A stretch of DNA of 64,000 nucleotides from positions 1-64,000 of the forward strand of contig MIQB01000002.1 in assembly GCA_002890585.1 (NCBI GenBank), written 5' to 3'. The stretch's first letter is position 1; every line of letters begins with the position of its first letter. The stretch is from Tannerella sp. oral taxon 808. GTDB lineage: Bacteria; Bacteroidota; Bacteroidia; Bacteroidales; Tannerellaceae. The position numbers and the translations under genes are program-made. A model generated the notes under the pieces. It made no database searches. It saw only the letters and a program-made list of their open reading frames with translations, and had not been told where the DNA came from. Below, in pieces: positions 1-8,660 of the stretch.

Positions 1-540
1 CGAGGAACCCAGCCCAGGGCAGAGCGACGCCCACCGGGCGGAGCGGCACCCTGGGTGAGCGTCCGCCACCGCCGCCCCCCGCTCCCCCGCTCTTGCGATC
101 CTCCCCCGGCCCTGCCATGCAGAGCCGGGGGAGGATCGCAAAGCGAGGAGAGCGGGGGGGCGGCGACGGCGGACGCTCACCCAGGGTGCCGCTCCGCCCG
201 GTGGGCATCGCTCTACCCTGGGCTGGGTTCCTCGTTGTCCATACAGGCCAACTCGGTTGCCCTTTCAGGGCGCACCCGGGGACGGGCTGGGGCGTATGCG
301 ATACGCCCCTACAAACGGGCCGAATGGCCGGGCGCACCGGGTAAACGCCCGCCACACGATTGAATTGAATTGCACACACCCGGCGGTACCCGAGGGTTCG
401 CCTCGGGCTATCGTCCACTGGGCCTACAGTCCGGATTGAATCAATGTCCCCCCGCGCCCTGAAGGGGCGCCGGATGATAGCCCAGAGAAACGCCCTGGGC
501 AGGGGGAAACCCTGAGCATACCAGACAATTATCCCCCGGC
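1..540. repeat. Large intergenic inverted-repeat element, truncated at window edge
   Basis: Positions 1-110 and 124-234 are inverted copies of each other with only a few mismatches, around a short centre. The arms carry CCAGGGT/ACCCTGG blocks. The outer part (234-540) holds further short palindromes, including CCTTTCAGGGCG and CCCTGAAGGGGCG types, and the 22-bp palindromic repeat at 291-312. The left arm starts at base 1, so the element probably continues outside the window. Short reading frames here look incidental. A related element lies at 54470-54750. Function is unknown; it resembles dispersed intergenic repeats of Bacteroidetes. Confidence 0.8.
291..312. repeat. Short dispersed palindrome, GCGTATGCGATACGCCCCTAC type
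   Basis: The core GCGTATGCGATACGC is almost self-complementary. The same motif recurs at 6234-6257 and 6292-6317 inside the 5' end of the OstA-like gene, at 40699-40721, and in a decayed form at 42702-42727. This suggests a small dispersed, possibly mobile, repeat family. Confidence 0.75.
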
Positions 541-586
541 GGGCAAATGATCAGACGGCCATCAGCATAATGTCATCACCTTTGCA

Positions 587-600
587 GGTGCACTTTTATA
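587..600. promoter_or_regulatory. Candidate operator of the Phd/YoeB operon
   Basis: CACCT and AGGTG form an inverted repeat around TTGC just upstream of the antitoxin start at 613. It overlaps CACCTTTG, a near match to the Bacteroidetes -7 box TAnnTTTG. Phd/YefM antitoxins normally repress their own operon by binding such palindromes, so an operator role is plausible but inferred. Confidence 0.35.
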
Positions 601-612
601 ACTACATCCATT

Positions 613-888
613 ATGATCACAGTAAGCGGCAGCGAGTTCCGAGCCAACCAAGGGAAGTACATCGATATGGTCGTCAACGGGCAAGATCTTATCCTGAAAT
701 TTCGTGGGAAGGGGGCCTTCAAGATCGTTCCCATCAAGGAGGATGACGACCAAACGGCTATGAGCGAAGAGGAATTCTATGCAAGAATCGATCACTCCAT
801 AAAGCAGGCGGAGGAAGGAAAAGTTACGCGCCAACATGACGACGAATCCGTTGAAGCATTCATCAATCGCCTGTTATGTACCGATTAG
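613..888 (+). CDS. Phd/YefM-family antitoxin
   Basis: This 91-residue protein is the probable antitoxin of a type II toxin-antitoxin pair. The N-terminal MITVSGSEFRANQGKYID pattern and the following short beta strand/helix arrangement fit the Phd/YefM DNA-binding fold. The acidic, poorly conserved C-terminal third (from about residue 50) would wrap and block the toxin. The reading frame overlaps the toxin gene by 13 bp, as is usual for translationally coupled TA genes. A small inverted repeat directly upstream may be the autoregulatory operator. The family call rests on the N-terminal pattern and the partner gene. Confidence 0.85.
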   Translation: MITVSGSEFRANQGKYIDMVVNGQDLILKFRGKGAFKIVPIKEDDDQTAMSEEEFYARIDHSIKQAEEGKVTRQHDDESVEAFINRLLCTD

Positions 889-1142
889 TCTTCACCGACG
901 ACGCAAGAAAAGGGCTGGCAGCCCTTCAGAAAAAAGCCCCGACCGCAATCAAAAAGCTGAATGCGCTTCTACAGGAAATCAAAATGCATCCAACGACCGG
1001 CACGGGGCAAATCGAGCGATTGAAACACTACAAGAAAGCAACTTGGTCAAGACGCATCAACCATGAACACCGCCTCGTTTATCGGATACACGAGGAGTTG
1101 ATTGAAGTGCTTGTCATTTCGGTCTATGGTCATTACGAATGA
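876..1142 (+). CDS. yoeB: YoeB/Txe-family ribosome-dependent mRNA interferase toxin
   Basis: This 88-residue protein matches YoeB in length and pattern. It has the conserved WSRRIN..HRLVY block near residues 57-69 and ends in HYE. Residues E47, R66 and H86 align with the catalytic Glu, Arg and His of E. coli YoeB (E46, R65, H83), so the enzyme looks intact. YoeB toxins bind the ribosome and cleave mRNA at the A site during stress; the upstream Phd-like protein should neutralise it. The start codon lies within the last codons of the antitoxin gene. Confidence 0.9.
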   Translation: MYRLVFTDDARKGLAALQKKAPTAIKKLNALLQEIKMHPTTGTGQIERLKHYKKATWSRRINHEHRLVYRIHEELIEVLVISVYGHYE

Positions 1143-1157
1143 CCACCCCCTCCCTCT

Positions 1158-2291
1158 CTATTTTATTTCACCCTCAATCATCTCCAACAGCCGCCGCGCC
1201 TGCGCCTCGTTAGAGAAGGCGGGGAGGAGCAGTCGGCGACGGGCGTCTAACTCGGCGTCGCGGAACGGCACATCCATCAGGCAGCGGCACGTGTCGACTA
1301 ACTCGTCGGGTGTCGCGCCGATGTGGCAGAGGCTGTCCAAGCCGCTCCCCGCTAACATGGTCGGGTTGACCACCACGTGTCGGCCGGCAAAGAGGCTGTT
1401 GAGCAACTTCAGCTTCAGGCCCGTGCCCTGAAACGTGACGAGCAGGTGGATCTGCGCCTCACGGATCAGGCTGTCCATGCGCTCAGCCGTAGGGTTGGCC
1501 TCGACGGTGATATGATCATAGCGCGACGCCTCACGGAGGAGCGTCGGCGTGGGGTTCATGCCTGCGATGATGCAGCGCGTGGGCGCTAAGCGGGGGAAGA
1601 CGTGGCGGATGAGGTAGCGCGCGGCCTGCTCGTTCTCCTTCACCGAGAGCTTGGCGTGATAAAGGATGAAGTCCGAGTGGCCGGGCACAGTGCTGACGCT
1701 GTCGTGGGCGTGGAAGCAGGGGATGAAGGCGACACGCGAGGCGGGCAACAGGCGGCGCAGGGCGTCGGTGTCGGTGGTAGAGACGGCCGCGACGAGGTCG
1801 GCCGCGGCGGCATGGGGCAGGTAGCGGCGGAAGCGCCACGCCTCAAGACGGTAGAAGAGTCGGCGGAGCGGATGGCGTTCAGCCTGGCCGATGGCCCGGT
1901 AATAATCATGCTCGATGTTGCACGATCGGAACACTTTGACGCGCCCCGCAAGGCGTGGGTCGTCGATGCAAAAACACGTGTGCAGGCCCTCGAAGAGGAT
2001 CGGCGCGTCGTCCTGCAAGAGGCGTTGCACGAGTCGTTCGTTGCGGCGTCCGGCCACGTTGTAAGGCTCCAGCGTGAGGTTCGCAAGCAGCCCCGTGCGA
2101 CGCGGGTAATAGTGCACCTCGGCGCAGATGCGCTCTAACTCCGGGGCGCGCGGGCGCTCGTATTCGTAGCAGTGCAGGATGAGCCGCACGCCGAGCCGGT
2201 GGAGCGCCAGGAGCTTATAGTAGATGTCGATGACGCCGCCGTAATTCGGCGGGTACGGGATGTTGAGGGCGATGACGTGGAGGGTGTTCAT
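1158..2291 (-). CDS. Glycosyltransferase, probable GT4-like
   Basis: This 377-residue protein starts with a strand and PYPPNYGG-type loop common in GT-B glycosyltransferases. It has a second Rossmann half near residues 265-315, with a GTGLKLKLLNSLFAG stretch matching the nucleotide-sugar-binding region of GT4-like enzymes. It probably transfers a sugar during capsule, exopolysaccharide or O-antigen synthesis at the cytoplasmic membrane. Donor and acceptor cannot be read from the sequence. Its start overlaps the stop of the upstream glycosyltransferase by 4 bp (ATGA), and WecB follows further upstream, so the three form one surface-polysaccharide operon. Confidence 0.75.
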   Translation of the reverse strand: MNTLHVIALNIPYPPNYGGVIDIYYKLLALHRLGVRLILHCYEYERPRAPELERICAEVHYYPRRTGLLANLTLEPYNVAGRRNERLVQRLLQDDAPILFEGLHTCFCIDDPRLAGRVKVFRSCNIEHDYYRAIGQAERHPLRRLFYRLEAWRFRRYLPHAAAADLVAAVSTTDTDALRRLLPASRVAFIPCFHAHDSVSTVPGHSDFILYHAKLSVKENEQAARYLIRHVFPRLAPTRCIIAGMNPTPTLLREASRYDHITVEANPTAERMDSLIREAQIHLLVTFQGTGLKLKLLNSLFAGRHVVVNPTMLAGSGLDSLCHIGATPDELVDTCRCLMDVPFRDAELDARRRLLLPAFSNEAQARRLLEMIEGEIK

Positions 2292-3502
2292 AACGATTCA
2301 AACAGCTGTGCGAACTGCCCGGCCTGTGTGCGGCGGGAGAAGCGGTGGACGGCCTCACGGTCGGGATCGGCCGTGGTAAAGCCGGCCGTCTGCCAGCGGC
2401 GGTAATGGTGGAGCAGGAAGTGGTGCACCTCCGCTTCGTTGTGGGCCGACAGCCCGGAGCGCGTCTCGGCGATGGTCTGTTCTAAGCAACCCTCGTCGCC
2501 CCGGACGCAGAGAATGGGCTTCTCTACGGCCAACGCCTCGAAAAACTTCGTCGTCATAATGCCCTGCGGACCGTCGGGCGCTGCGCGGTTGGTGAGCAGC
2601 AGCAACACGGAGCTCTCGTTGAGCACATCAGGCACAGCCGTGGCGGGCACCATGCCGGGGTAGTCCATGAAGGGTTCGCAGTCGTAGCGCGCGGCCTCCT
2701 GCTGGATGATGCGGCGCGAGGCGTCGTCGGTGAACCAGCGGATGCGGAACGTCTCGGGCGTGATCTCACCCTCGGCCGCAAGTCGGGCGACGGCCCGCAG
2801 CAGTAGCTCGGGGTTACGCATGGCCGTGCTCAGCAGGCGGCCGGTGTAGGTAACGCGGAACTGCGGCGTGCGGACGGTGCGCGGGGTAAAGAGTTCGGGG
2901 TCGTAGCCATTATAGATGAGGTGCACGTGCGGATTGCGTTGGCGGAGCACCTCCACATGCCACGGCGAGATGGTCGTCACAGCCTTCGCCTCGGACAGCG
3001 CGCGGTTGCGGATGACGAGGCTGCGCGTACGGAAGAGTCGAGCGATGATCCGCTCCACACCGAAGAGTCGGGGCAGCGGGTGCGATAAGTATTCGTCGCC
3101 TGCATACTGCTCGATGATGTCGCGCAGATCGACAACTAAGGGCAGGCGGTGACGGCGCGCGATGCGTCGGGCGGCAGCCAAGGGGAACTCGCGGTAGGTG
3201 CTGCACAGCACGACGTCGCACGGGCGCTCCGCCAGCTTTCGCTCCGCCACACGCTCCAGTCGGGCCGTCTTGCGGCCGAAGAAGACGTCGGTCATGCTGG
3301 CCATGCGTGACGCAGGGACGTAGGTCACGTCTACCCCTTCGCATAGGAAGTCGAACGTGTCGCCCGGCACCTGCTCGGTCACTACGACAGGCGTCCATCC
3401 CTCACCCGCGAGGTACTTGCAGAGGTAGCCCATGCGTGGGCCGAAGGCGGGGGGGAAGAGGTCGCAAAGAATCAATACGCTGCGGGGTTCGCACTGCTTC
3501 AT
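2288..3502 (-). CDS. Glycosyltransferase, GT4 family-like
   Basis: A 404-residue GT-B fold protein. The N-terminus (VLILCDLFPPAFGPR) matches the acceptor-side loop of GT4 enzymes. The C-terminal half carries a TTKFFEALAVEKPILCV stretch, the usual E-rich donor-binding helix with a following strand. It sits between WecB (3 bp downstream of the WecB stop) and a second glycosyltransferase that it overlaps by 4 bp, which suggests coupled translation. A role in building a surface glycan that contains ManNAc or a derivative is inferred from WecB; the exact sugar is not determinable. Confidence 0.8.
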   Translation of the reverse strand: MKQCEPRSVLILCDLFPPAFGPRMGYLCKYLAGEGWTPVVVTEQVPGDTFDFLCEGVDVTYVPASRMASMTDVFFGRKTARLERVAERKLAERPCDVVLCSTYREFPLAAARRIARRHRLPLVVDLRDIIEQYAGDEYLSHPLPRLFGVERIIARLFRTRSLVIRNRALSEAKAVTTISPWHVEVLRQRNPHVHLIYNGYDPELFTPRTVRTPQFRVTYTGRLLSTAMRNPELLLRAVARLAAEGEITPETFRIRWFTDDASRRIIQQEAARYDCEPFMDYPGMVPATAVPDVLNESSVLLLLTNRAAPDGPQGIMTTKFFEALAVEKPILCVRGDEGCLEQTIAETRSGLSAHNEAEVHHFLLHHYRRWQTAGFTTADPDREAVHRFSRRTQAGQFAQLFESL

Positions 3503-3505
3503 TGC

Positions 3506-4597
3506 TCAAAACAACGCTCTCACAATGTGCTCTGCCGCGTGGCCATCGCCATAGTCGGCGATCTCGTGGCGCACGGTGGACGGATTGCGTAGGGCGCGGA
3601 GGATACGGTCGGGGTCGCAACCTACGACGCTGTTCCAACCGGCTTCGACCGTCTCCGTCCACTCTGTCTCGTCGCGCAACGTGACGCAAGGCGTGCGGTG
3701 GAAGTAGGCTTCCTTCTGTATCCCGCCCGAGTCGGTGAGGATGGCGGCGGCGGATTGCTCTAACTGCACCATATCCCAGTAATCGACAGGTTCTATGAGG
3801 CGTACCGCGTCGCTCAGTGGGGCGAGTAACCCGTAGGCTTCGAGGCGCGATCGTGTGCGGGGATGCAATGGCCAAACGACGGGGCACGCGGGCGTGGACG
3901 CCTCGATGAGGGCACGAACGATGGCCGTGAGACGCGTGACGTCGTCCGTATTCTCGGCACGATGAACGGTGGCGAGATAGAACGACTTCGGCGTGAGGCC
4001 AAGCGATTCGATAACGGTCGAGCGACCAGCGGCCAAGCGTCCGAAGATGAGGGCGGCGTCATACATCACGTCGCCCGTGTGCATGACGCCTTCGGTGATG
4101 CCCTCGCGGCGGAGATGCTCGATGGCGGCACGCGTGGGGCAGAAGAGGCGGTCGGCCAAGTGATCCGTGAGCACGCGATTGATCTCCTCCGGCATGCGTC
4201 GGTTGAAGCTGCGCAGACCGGCCTCGACGTGTGCCACGGGGATATGCAGCTTGGCAGCCGTCAGTGCACCGGCGAGTGTGGAATCGGTGTCGCCATAGAC
4301 AAGGACGCGGTCGGGGCGCTCGTCTAAGAGGATCCGCTCGATGCCCGTCATCATGCGCGCCGTGGCCTCGGCGTGACTGCCAAGGCCGCCACATTGCAGG
4401 TTCCATGTGGGCCGAGGGATCTCGAGCGCATGGAAGAAGACGTCGCTCATGTTCGCGTCGTAGTGCTGGCCGGTGTGCAGGATGCGCTCTTCGATGCGGT
4501 CGGAAGTGGCGCGGCGGTTATGCTCGACGATGGCGCGACTGACCACAGCGGCCTTGATGAACTGGGGGCGTGCCCCGAGGATGGTGATGAGCTTCAT
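3506..4597 (-). CDS. wecB: UDP-N-acetylglucosamine 2-epimerase (non-hydrolysing)
   Basis: The enzyme interconverts UDP-GlcNAc and UDP-ManNAc in the cytoplasm to feed surface polysaccharide synthesis. The 363-residue product has the family hallmarks: GARPQFIKAA at the N-terminus, GDTDSTLAGA, EAGLRSFNRRMPEEINR and TDSGGIQKEA. An upstream ATG at 4642 would add 15 residues and overlap the OstA-like gene by 4 bp. The internal ATG at 4597 is preferred because MKLITILGARPQF is the normal start of the family. It is followed by two glycosyltransferase genes on the same strand, forming a glycan-synthesis unit next to an LPS-transport-type gene. Confidence 0.93.
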   Translation of the reverse strand: MKLITILGARPQFIKAAVVSRAIVEHNRRATSDRIEERILHTGQHYDANMSDVFFHALEIPRPTWNLQCGGLGSHAEATARMMTGIERILLDERPDRVLVYGDTDSTLAGALTAAKLHIPVAHVEAGLRSFNRRMPEEINRVLTDHLADRLFCPTRAAIEHLRREGITEGVMHTGDVMYDAALIFGRLAAGRSTVIESLGLTPKSFYLATVHRAENTDDVTRLTAIVRALIEASTPACPVVWPLHPRTRSRLEAYGLLAPLSDAVRLIEPVDYWDMVQLEQSAAAILTDSGGIQKEAYFHRTPCVTLRDETEWTETVEAGWNSVVGCDPDRILRALRNPSTVRHEIADYGDGHAAEHIVRALF

Positions 4598-4638
4598 GGG
4601 GGATACGAAAGCGGGCAGACACATCCACCCTAACCTGT

Positions 4639-6345
4639 TCAATGGAATTTATCGCTGCGCTTGGTGGGCGCAGCATCTTCAGTCTTCCGGTGGATGGCGG
4701 TATAGATGTCGTTTTTGTCCTTCGGGCGGAGGTAGTCGAACCAATGAAAGTCACGCAGCGTCATCTGCCCGGGCGTGAGGTCGGGCAGGGGGGTGAGGGT
4801 GCCTTGCGGCGAGGGCCAGAGGCGTAGCTTCTCGATCTTCCGATCCTTCACCCAGATGGTCAGGTAGCTACTCTTCGTCTCGTTCATGCCGATCATGCTA
4901 CCGTCGTCCTCGATGGGGAAGAAGATCGACTCCGCGTTGCCGTCGATGTCGATGCGACGAACGGCGCGCCCCTCGAAGTAGGCCTTGAGGTCGTTGCCCT
5001 TCAACTGATTGAAATGCCCCGTGTCGACCTGCTGGATGGAGAAGGCGAAACGGATGACGTGCACGTGGTCGACGGTGGTGTCGGCCATGTGAACAACGAT
5101 GGTGTCGCCGTAGAGCTGATTCTGCTCATTCCAAAGCACTGGGTCGGCATACATACAGAGCGTGGAGTCGATGGTGTTGAACTGCATGGAGTCGCAGACG
5201 CCCTGAATGTCGATGCGGAAGAAGCGCACGCCGTGGTAGGCCTTCACCTGCCGCGCGGTGGAGTCGATGGTGATCATCTCGAAGGTGTCGGCGTGCATGT
5301 AGAGCGTGTCGCCTTGCGAATACTCCATACAGCGGGCGCTGTCGGTGGCTAAGGCGTGGCGGGTACGCTCGTCATATGATCCGTAATTGCCTTCGAGCAT
5401 CATCTTCTCCGTTGTATCGCGCAGGATGACGTTGCCGTACGCCTCGCCAAAGCCGATGGCGCGGTTGTAGGCGATGGAGTCGCCGATGAGGATGCGGTTG
5501 CCAGAGGTGACTTGCGATCTGTCGAGCAAGAGTGAGGTGTTCTCGACGGTATTGTACCAGCCACGCGAGGTATAGATGTTGCCGCTGTCCGAAACGATGA
5601 CCGAGGGGCCGAGGATGGTGGCAATCTTCGACTCGGTGCTGTATTGCAGCGTGTCGGAGTAGAGCACAAACTTGTCGTTGAAGACGCGCACGCTATCGTT
5701 GAAGATGGCGATGCGTGTGGCGGGCGAATACTGCCCGTAGTAAGAGGAGAGTTCGTTGGCCTCGTCCACGATCGTGCCGCCATCGAAGTAGTAGCCGATG
5801 TTGGCGACACGGTCGTAGTTGAGGCTGTCGGTGAAGAGGGTAACGATGGATCCGTCGGCGCGGACGCTCTCCATACGCACGTTGTCGCGCATCTTGGCCA
5901 TGCGGATGTTGCCGTCGTAATAGAGGTAATCGCCGTAGACGAAGAGCGTGTCGCCCTGCTCCATACGCACCTCGCCGAAAGCCTCGAGCGAGCTGTTGGC
6001 CTCGTAGAAGTAGGCGCTGTCGCAATACATGTAGGAATTGTCGTGGCGGAATTGGACGTTGCCCGAAAGCACCTGCCGATCGGCGCTGATCTCCTTGTCG
6101 AACGACTGCACGTCAGCATGCTCGAGGAAGACTTTCGTCTTGCCGGAGGGTGCGCCTGGCGTCTGTGCCTGCAATGTAGTCGCGAGGCTGAGGCAGAGGC
6201 ACAACAATGCGACGAATGGCAAGCGTCCGGCCGGTAGGGGCGTATCGCATACGCCCCGGCTCGTACCCGTCCGTCCCCTGCGGGAACGTTTGGGAGGGCG
6301 TATGCGATACGCCCCTACGATGTTCTGTCGGAAAGGCTCATTCAT
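4639..6345 (-). CDS. OstA/LptA-like outer-membrane biogenesis protein
   Basis: A 568-residue predicted periplasmic protein with the OstA N-terminal pattern soon after the signal sequence (SADRQVLSGNVQFRHDNSYMYCDSAYF), followed by repeated beta-strand motifs of the GxVxxxxGDTLxxYGDxLxYD type. OstA/LptA-type domains shuttle lipopolysaccharide to the outer membrane; here that role is inferred from fold type and location beside SurA-like chaperones. The N-terminus is odd: residues 10-42 are encoded by two facing copies of the dispersed palindrome (6234-6317), which push the hydrophobic signal segment (FVALLCLCLSLATTLQAQ) inward. No ATG lies between the repeat and the signal segment, so either the long start or a TTG near 6226 is used. 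Confidence 0.75.
   Translation of the reverse strand: MNEPFRQNIVGAYRIRPPKRSRRGRTGTSRGVCDTPLPAGRLPFVALLCLCLSLATTLQAQTPGAPSGKTKVFLEHADVQSFDKEISADRQVLSGNVQFRHDNSYMYCDSAYFYEANSSLEAFGEVRMEQGDTLFVYGDYLYYDGNIRMAKMRDNVRMESVRADGSIVTLFTDSLNYDRVANIGYYFDGGTIVDEANELSSYYGQYSPATRIAIFNDSVRVFNDKFVLYSDTLQYSTESKIATILGPSVIVSDSGNIYTSRGWYNTVENTSLLLDRSQVTSGNRILIGDSIAYNRAIGFGEAYGNVILRDTTEKMMLEGNYGSYDERTRHALATDSARCMEYSQGDTLYMHADTFEMITIDSTARQVKAYHGVRFFRIDIQGVCDSMQFNTIDSTLCMYADPVLWNEQNQLYGDTIVVHMADTTVDHVHVIRFAFSIQQVDTGHFNQLKGNDLKAYFEGRAVRRIDIDGNAESIFFPIEDDGSMIGMNETKSSYLTIWVKDRKIEKLRLWPSPQGTLTPLPDLTPGQMTLRDFHWFDYLRPKDKNDIYTAIHRKTEDAAPTKRSDKFH
6234..6317. repeat. Pair of facing dispersed palindromes within the 5' end of the OstA-like gene
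   Basis: GTAGGGGCGTATCGCATACG (6234-6253) faces GCGTATGCGATACGCCCCTAC (6297-6317), making an inverted repeat of about 84 bp with a GC-rich centre. The same motif occurs in intergenic DNA at 291-312 and 40699-40721. It reads in frame through the OstA-like protein, giving GAYRIRP and GVCDTPL peptides. Confidence 0.8.
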
Positions 6346-6361
6346 TGCCGAGAGGCCGTCA

Positions 6362-7726
6362 TCATTTCTTTATCCAGCCCGGGAACTTAAAATCGCAATT
6401 CCTCCATCCGTCGGCTATGCGGACGTAGGTAGTCTTCTGCTGCTTCTTGATCCAGTCGTTGAGCAGCTCCTCGCGCTTGTGGTTCTCCACCATCGATTTC
6501 ATCACCTGATAATCGTCGGCCAAGTTGGCGCGGTGGCTGTCGGTGCGAGCCTTGAGCTTGACGATGGCGACTACTTCGCGCTGCTTGTTGGTGAGCATGC
6601 GGAAAGGCTTGGAGACGTCGCCCGGCTTCATGCCATAAACCACCTTACTGATGTCCTGAGGGAGCTCTTGCATCTCAAACTTGGGTGTACCCGCATGCGA
6701 GCTCTCGTAATTCTGATTCACCATGAGGCCTTTGTTGTTGCGCGTGTCCTTGTCGGCGGAGAGGTAGGTGGCGGCGTCTTCGAAGGTGAGTTTACCGGCT
6801 TCGATGTCGGTATAAATCGAATCGAGGCGCGCGGTGGCCTCGTTCAATTCTTTGTCGGAGACCTTGGGGCGGAGCAGGATGTGGCGGCAATTGATGCGGT
6901 CGCCACGCTTCTCGATCAGCTGAATGATGTGGTAGCCATACTCCGTCTCGACGATGTTTGACACGCGCTTCGGGTCGGTCAGGTTGAAGGCTACGTTGGC
7001 GAACTCGGGCACGAGGCTCGACTTGCCCACGAAGCCCATCTCGCCGCCGCGCGAGGCCGACGCCGGATCCTCGGAATAGAGCCGGGCGAGGGTGGAGAAC
7101 TCCATCTTGCCGTTGTTCACCTGCTCGGTGAAGTCGCGCAGGCGGGCTTTGATGGCGTCCGTCTCCTCGAAGGGGATCTTCGGCTCCACGGTGACGATTT
7201 GCACCTCCACGGTGGTGGGGATCATGGGGAGGCTGTCTTGCGGTACGTTCTCGAAGTAATGCCTGACGTCCGAGGGGGTGAGCCTGATCTTACCGACGAG
7301 CTTCTTCTGCATTTCTTGGACGATCTGCTGCTCACGCACCATCGTCTTGCGTTCCTCCTTGATCTGGGAGAGCTTCTTATTGAAATATTCCTCGAGCTTT
7401 TCGCGTGATCCCACCTGATTGATGGCCATGTTGATCCACTGATCGACGGAGCGCAGCACTTGATTTTCGCTCACGTCGATGCTGTCGATTTTGGCCTGAT
7501 TGAGATAGAGCTTCTGGATGGCGATCTGTTCGGGGATGATGCAATAGGGGTCGCCATCGAAGCGCTGCCCTTCGTTCTGCATGTAGAGGCGCTGTGCCTC
7601 CACGTCGGAGCGGAGAATGGCCTCGTCGCCCACCACCCAGACGATCTCGTCCACCACATTATCCTGTCCGTAAGCCACGGCCGCGAGGCTGGCGGCGAGT
7701 AGGCTCAAGCATGCTATTCTTTTCAT
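6362..7726 (-). CDS. surA: SurA-like periplasmic peptidyl-prolyl isomerase/chaperone
   Basis: A 454-residue protein with a signal peptide (cleavage expected after ...AAVAYG). It has an N-terminal SurA-type helical chaperone region, then two parvulin domains: one around residues 175-270 with SRGGEMGFVG...YGYHIIQL, and one around 275-385 with ILLRPKV. This is the domain order of SurA, which escorts outer-membrane proteins through the periplasm and can isomerise prolyl bonds. Its start overlaps the stop of an upstream lipoprotein of related type by 4 bp, and an OstA-like gene follows, so the cluster appears devoted to outer-membrane assembly. Length fits the family. Confidence 0.85.
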   Translation of the reverse strand: MKRIACLSLLAASLAAVAYGQDNVVDEIVWVVGDEAILRSDVEAQRLYMQNEGQRFDGDPYCIIPEQIAIQKLYLNQAKIDSIDVSENQVLRSVDQWINMAINQVGSREKLEEYFNKKLSQIKEERKTMVREQQIVQEMQKKLVGKIRLTPSDVRHYFENVPQDSLPMIPTTVEVQIVTVEPKIPFEETDAIKARLRDFTEQVNNGKMEFSTLARLYSEDPASASRGGEMGFVGKSSLVPEFANVAFNLTDPKRVSNIVETEYGYHIIQLIEKRGDRINCRHILLRPKVSDKELNEATARLDSIYTDIEAGKLTFEDAATYLSADKDTRNNKGLMVNQNYESSHAGTPKFEMQELPQDISKVVYGMKPGDVSKPFRMLTNKQREVVAIVKLKARTDSHRANLADDYQVMKSMVENHKREELLNDWIKKQQKTTYVRIADGWRNCDFKFPGWIKK

Positions 7727-8625
7727 TTCGATTTATTGTTTTCGGGATTCGTATTGTAGAAGAACGTCACGTCGCCCTTGCGGACGGCGTCGCGATAGAG
7801 CTCCTCCTCGAAGTTGCGCAGGAAGTCCACCTTCCGCATGTTGATTATTGCCTCCTCGATCTGCGGCCGGGCGTAGTCGTAAGGGGCGACGGTGCCGGCC
7901 AGGAGGTAGCGCGAGATGTTGAGGAAGTAGCAATAGGTGCTGTCGGTAGCCTCGACGGAGCGGTTGGTGCGGAGGAACTGGGCTTTGTCTGCGACCTGAA
8001 TGGGCATCTTTTGGAGCACCTCGTCGAGGTCGATCCAGCGGTCGTAGAAGTACTCGTAGACAGCGGCGTTGCTGAGGCTGTACTTCTCGATGTTTTCCAC
8101 GGCGTCCGTCTTGTCCGAGCGATACCACTTGCGCACATTGTCGAGCCCCGGCGCATCGGCTGGCACCTTGAGGAAGAGACCACGAATGAGGCATGTGTTG
8201 AGCACGAAGCGCTGGCTGTCTTCGCGGTAATAGGCCTGTTTGTCCTTCTCGCTGATCTTGGCCGAGAGCTTGTCGTGCACCATGACGTCTAAGTAGCGCT
8301 GGCGGAGCAGGGCCCGGCGGTATTCCTCCACCAAGCGATCGATCTCCTCGTCGCCGCGGCCGAGGTTGTGCTCGGCCACTTTGTAGATCAGCACGTCCGT
8401 GACCCATTTCTTGATGTAATTCTCAGCGATCAGCAGGCTGTCGGCCGTGGTGCTGCCCTGCGGGATGATCTTCGTCACCTCGCTGCGGGTCAGGGTGTAC
8501 TTGTCGATCTGCACCAGTACGTCGGCCTCTTCTTTGACGGCCGTCCTCTTGCAAGCTGCCAGCAGAACGCACAGGGTGAGGGGCAGGAGCAGTCGGTGCA
8601 GGGTCTTTTTTGTTACGGTAAGCAT
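7723..8625 (-). CDS. Lipoprotein, SurA/PpiC N-terminal-like
   Basis: A 300-residue predicted lipoprotein. The N-terminus has a hydrophobic core ending in LLAAC, with C25 as the likely lipidated residue. The body (from about residue 38) begins with ...DKYTLTRSEVTKIIP, continues with long helices and resembles SurA N-terminal chaperone regions, but I see no clear parvulin catalytic motif. It probably sits in a membrane facing the periplasm and assists folding or insertion of outer-membrane proteins. It is coupled by ATGA overlap to the downstream SurA-like gene. Assignment beyond 'SurA-like lipoprotein' is inference. Confidence 0.65.
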   Translation of the reverse strand: MLTVTKKTLHRLLLPLTLCVLLAACKRTAVKEEADVLVQIDKYTLTRSEVTKIIPQGSTTADSLLIAENYIKKWVTDVLIYKVAEHNLGRGDEEIDRLVEEYRRALLRQRYLDVMVHDKLSAKISEKDKQAYYREDSQRFVLNTCLIRGLFLKVPADAPGLDNVRKWYRSDKTDAVENIEKYSLSNAAVYEYFYDRWIDLDEVLQKMPIQVADKAQFLRTNRSVEATDSTYCYFLNISRYLLAGTVAPYDYARPQIEEAIINMRKVDFLRNFEEELYRDAVRKGDVTFFYNTNPENNKSK

Positions 8626-8660
8626 AGTCAGGTGGTGGGTTTTAATAAATCTCCGAATGA

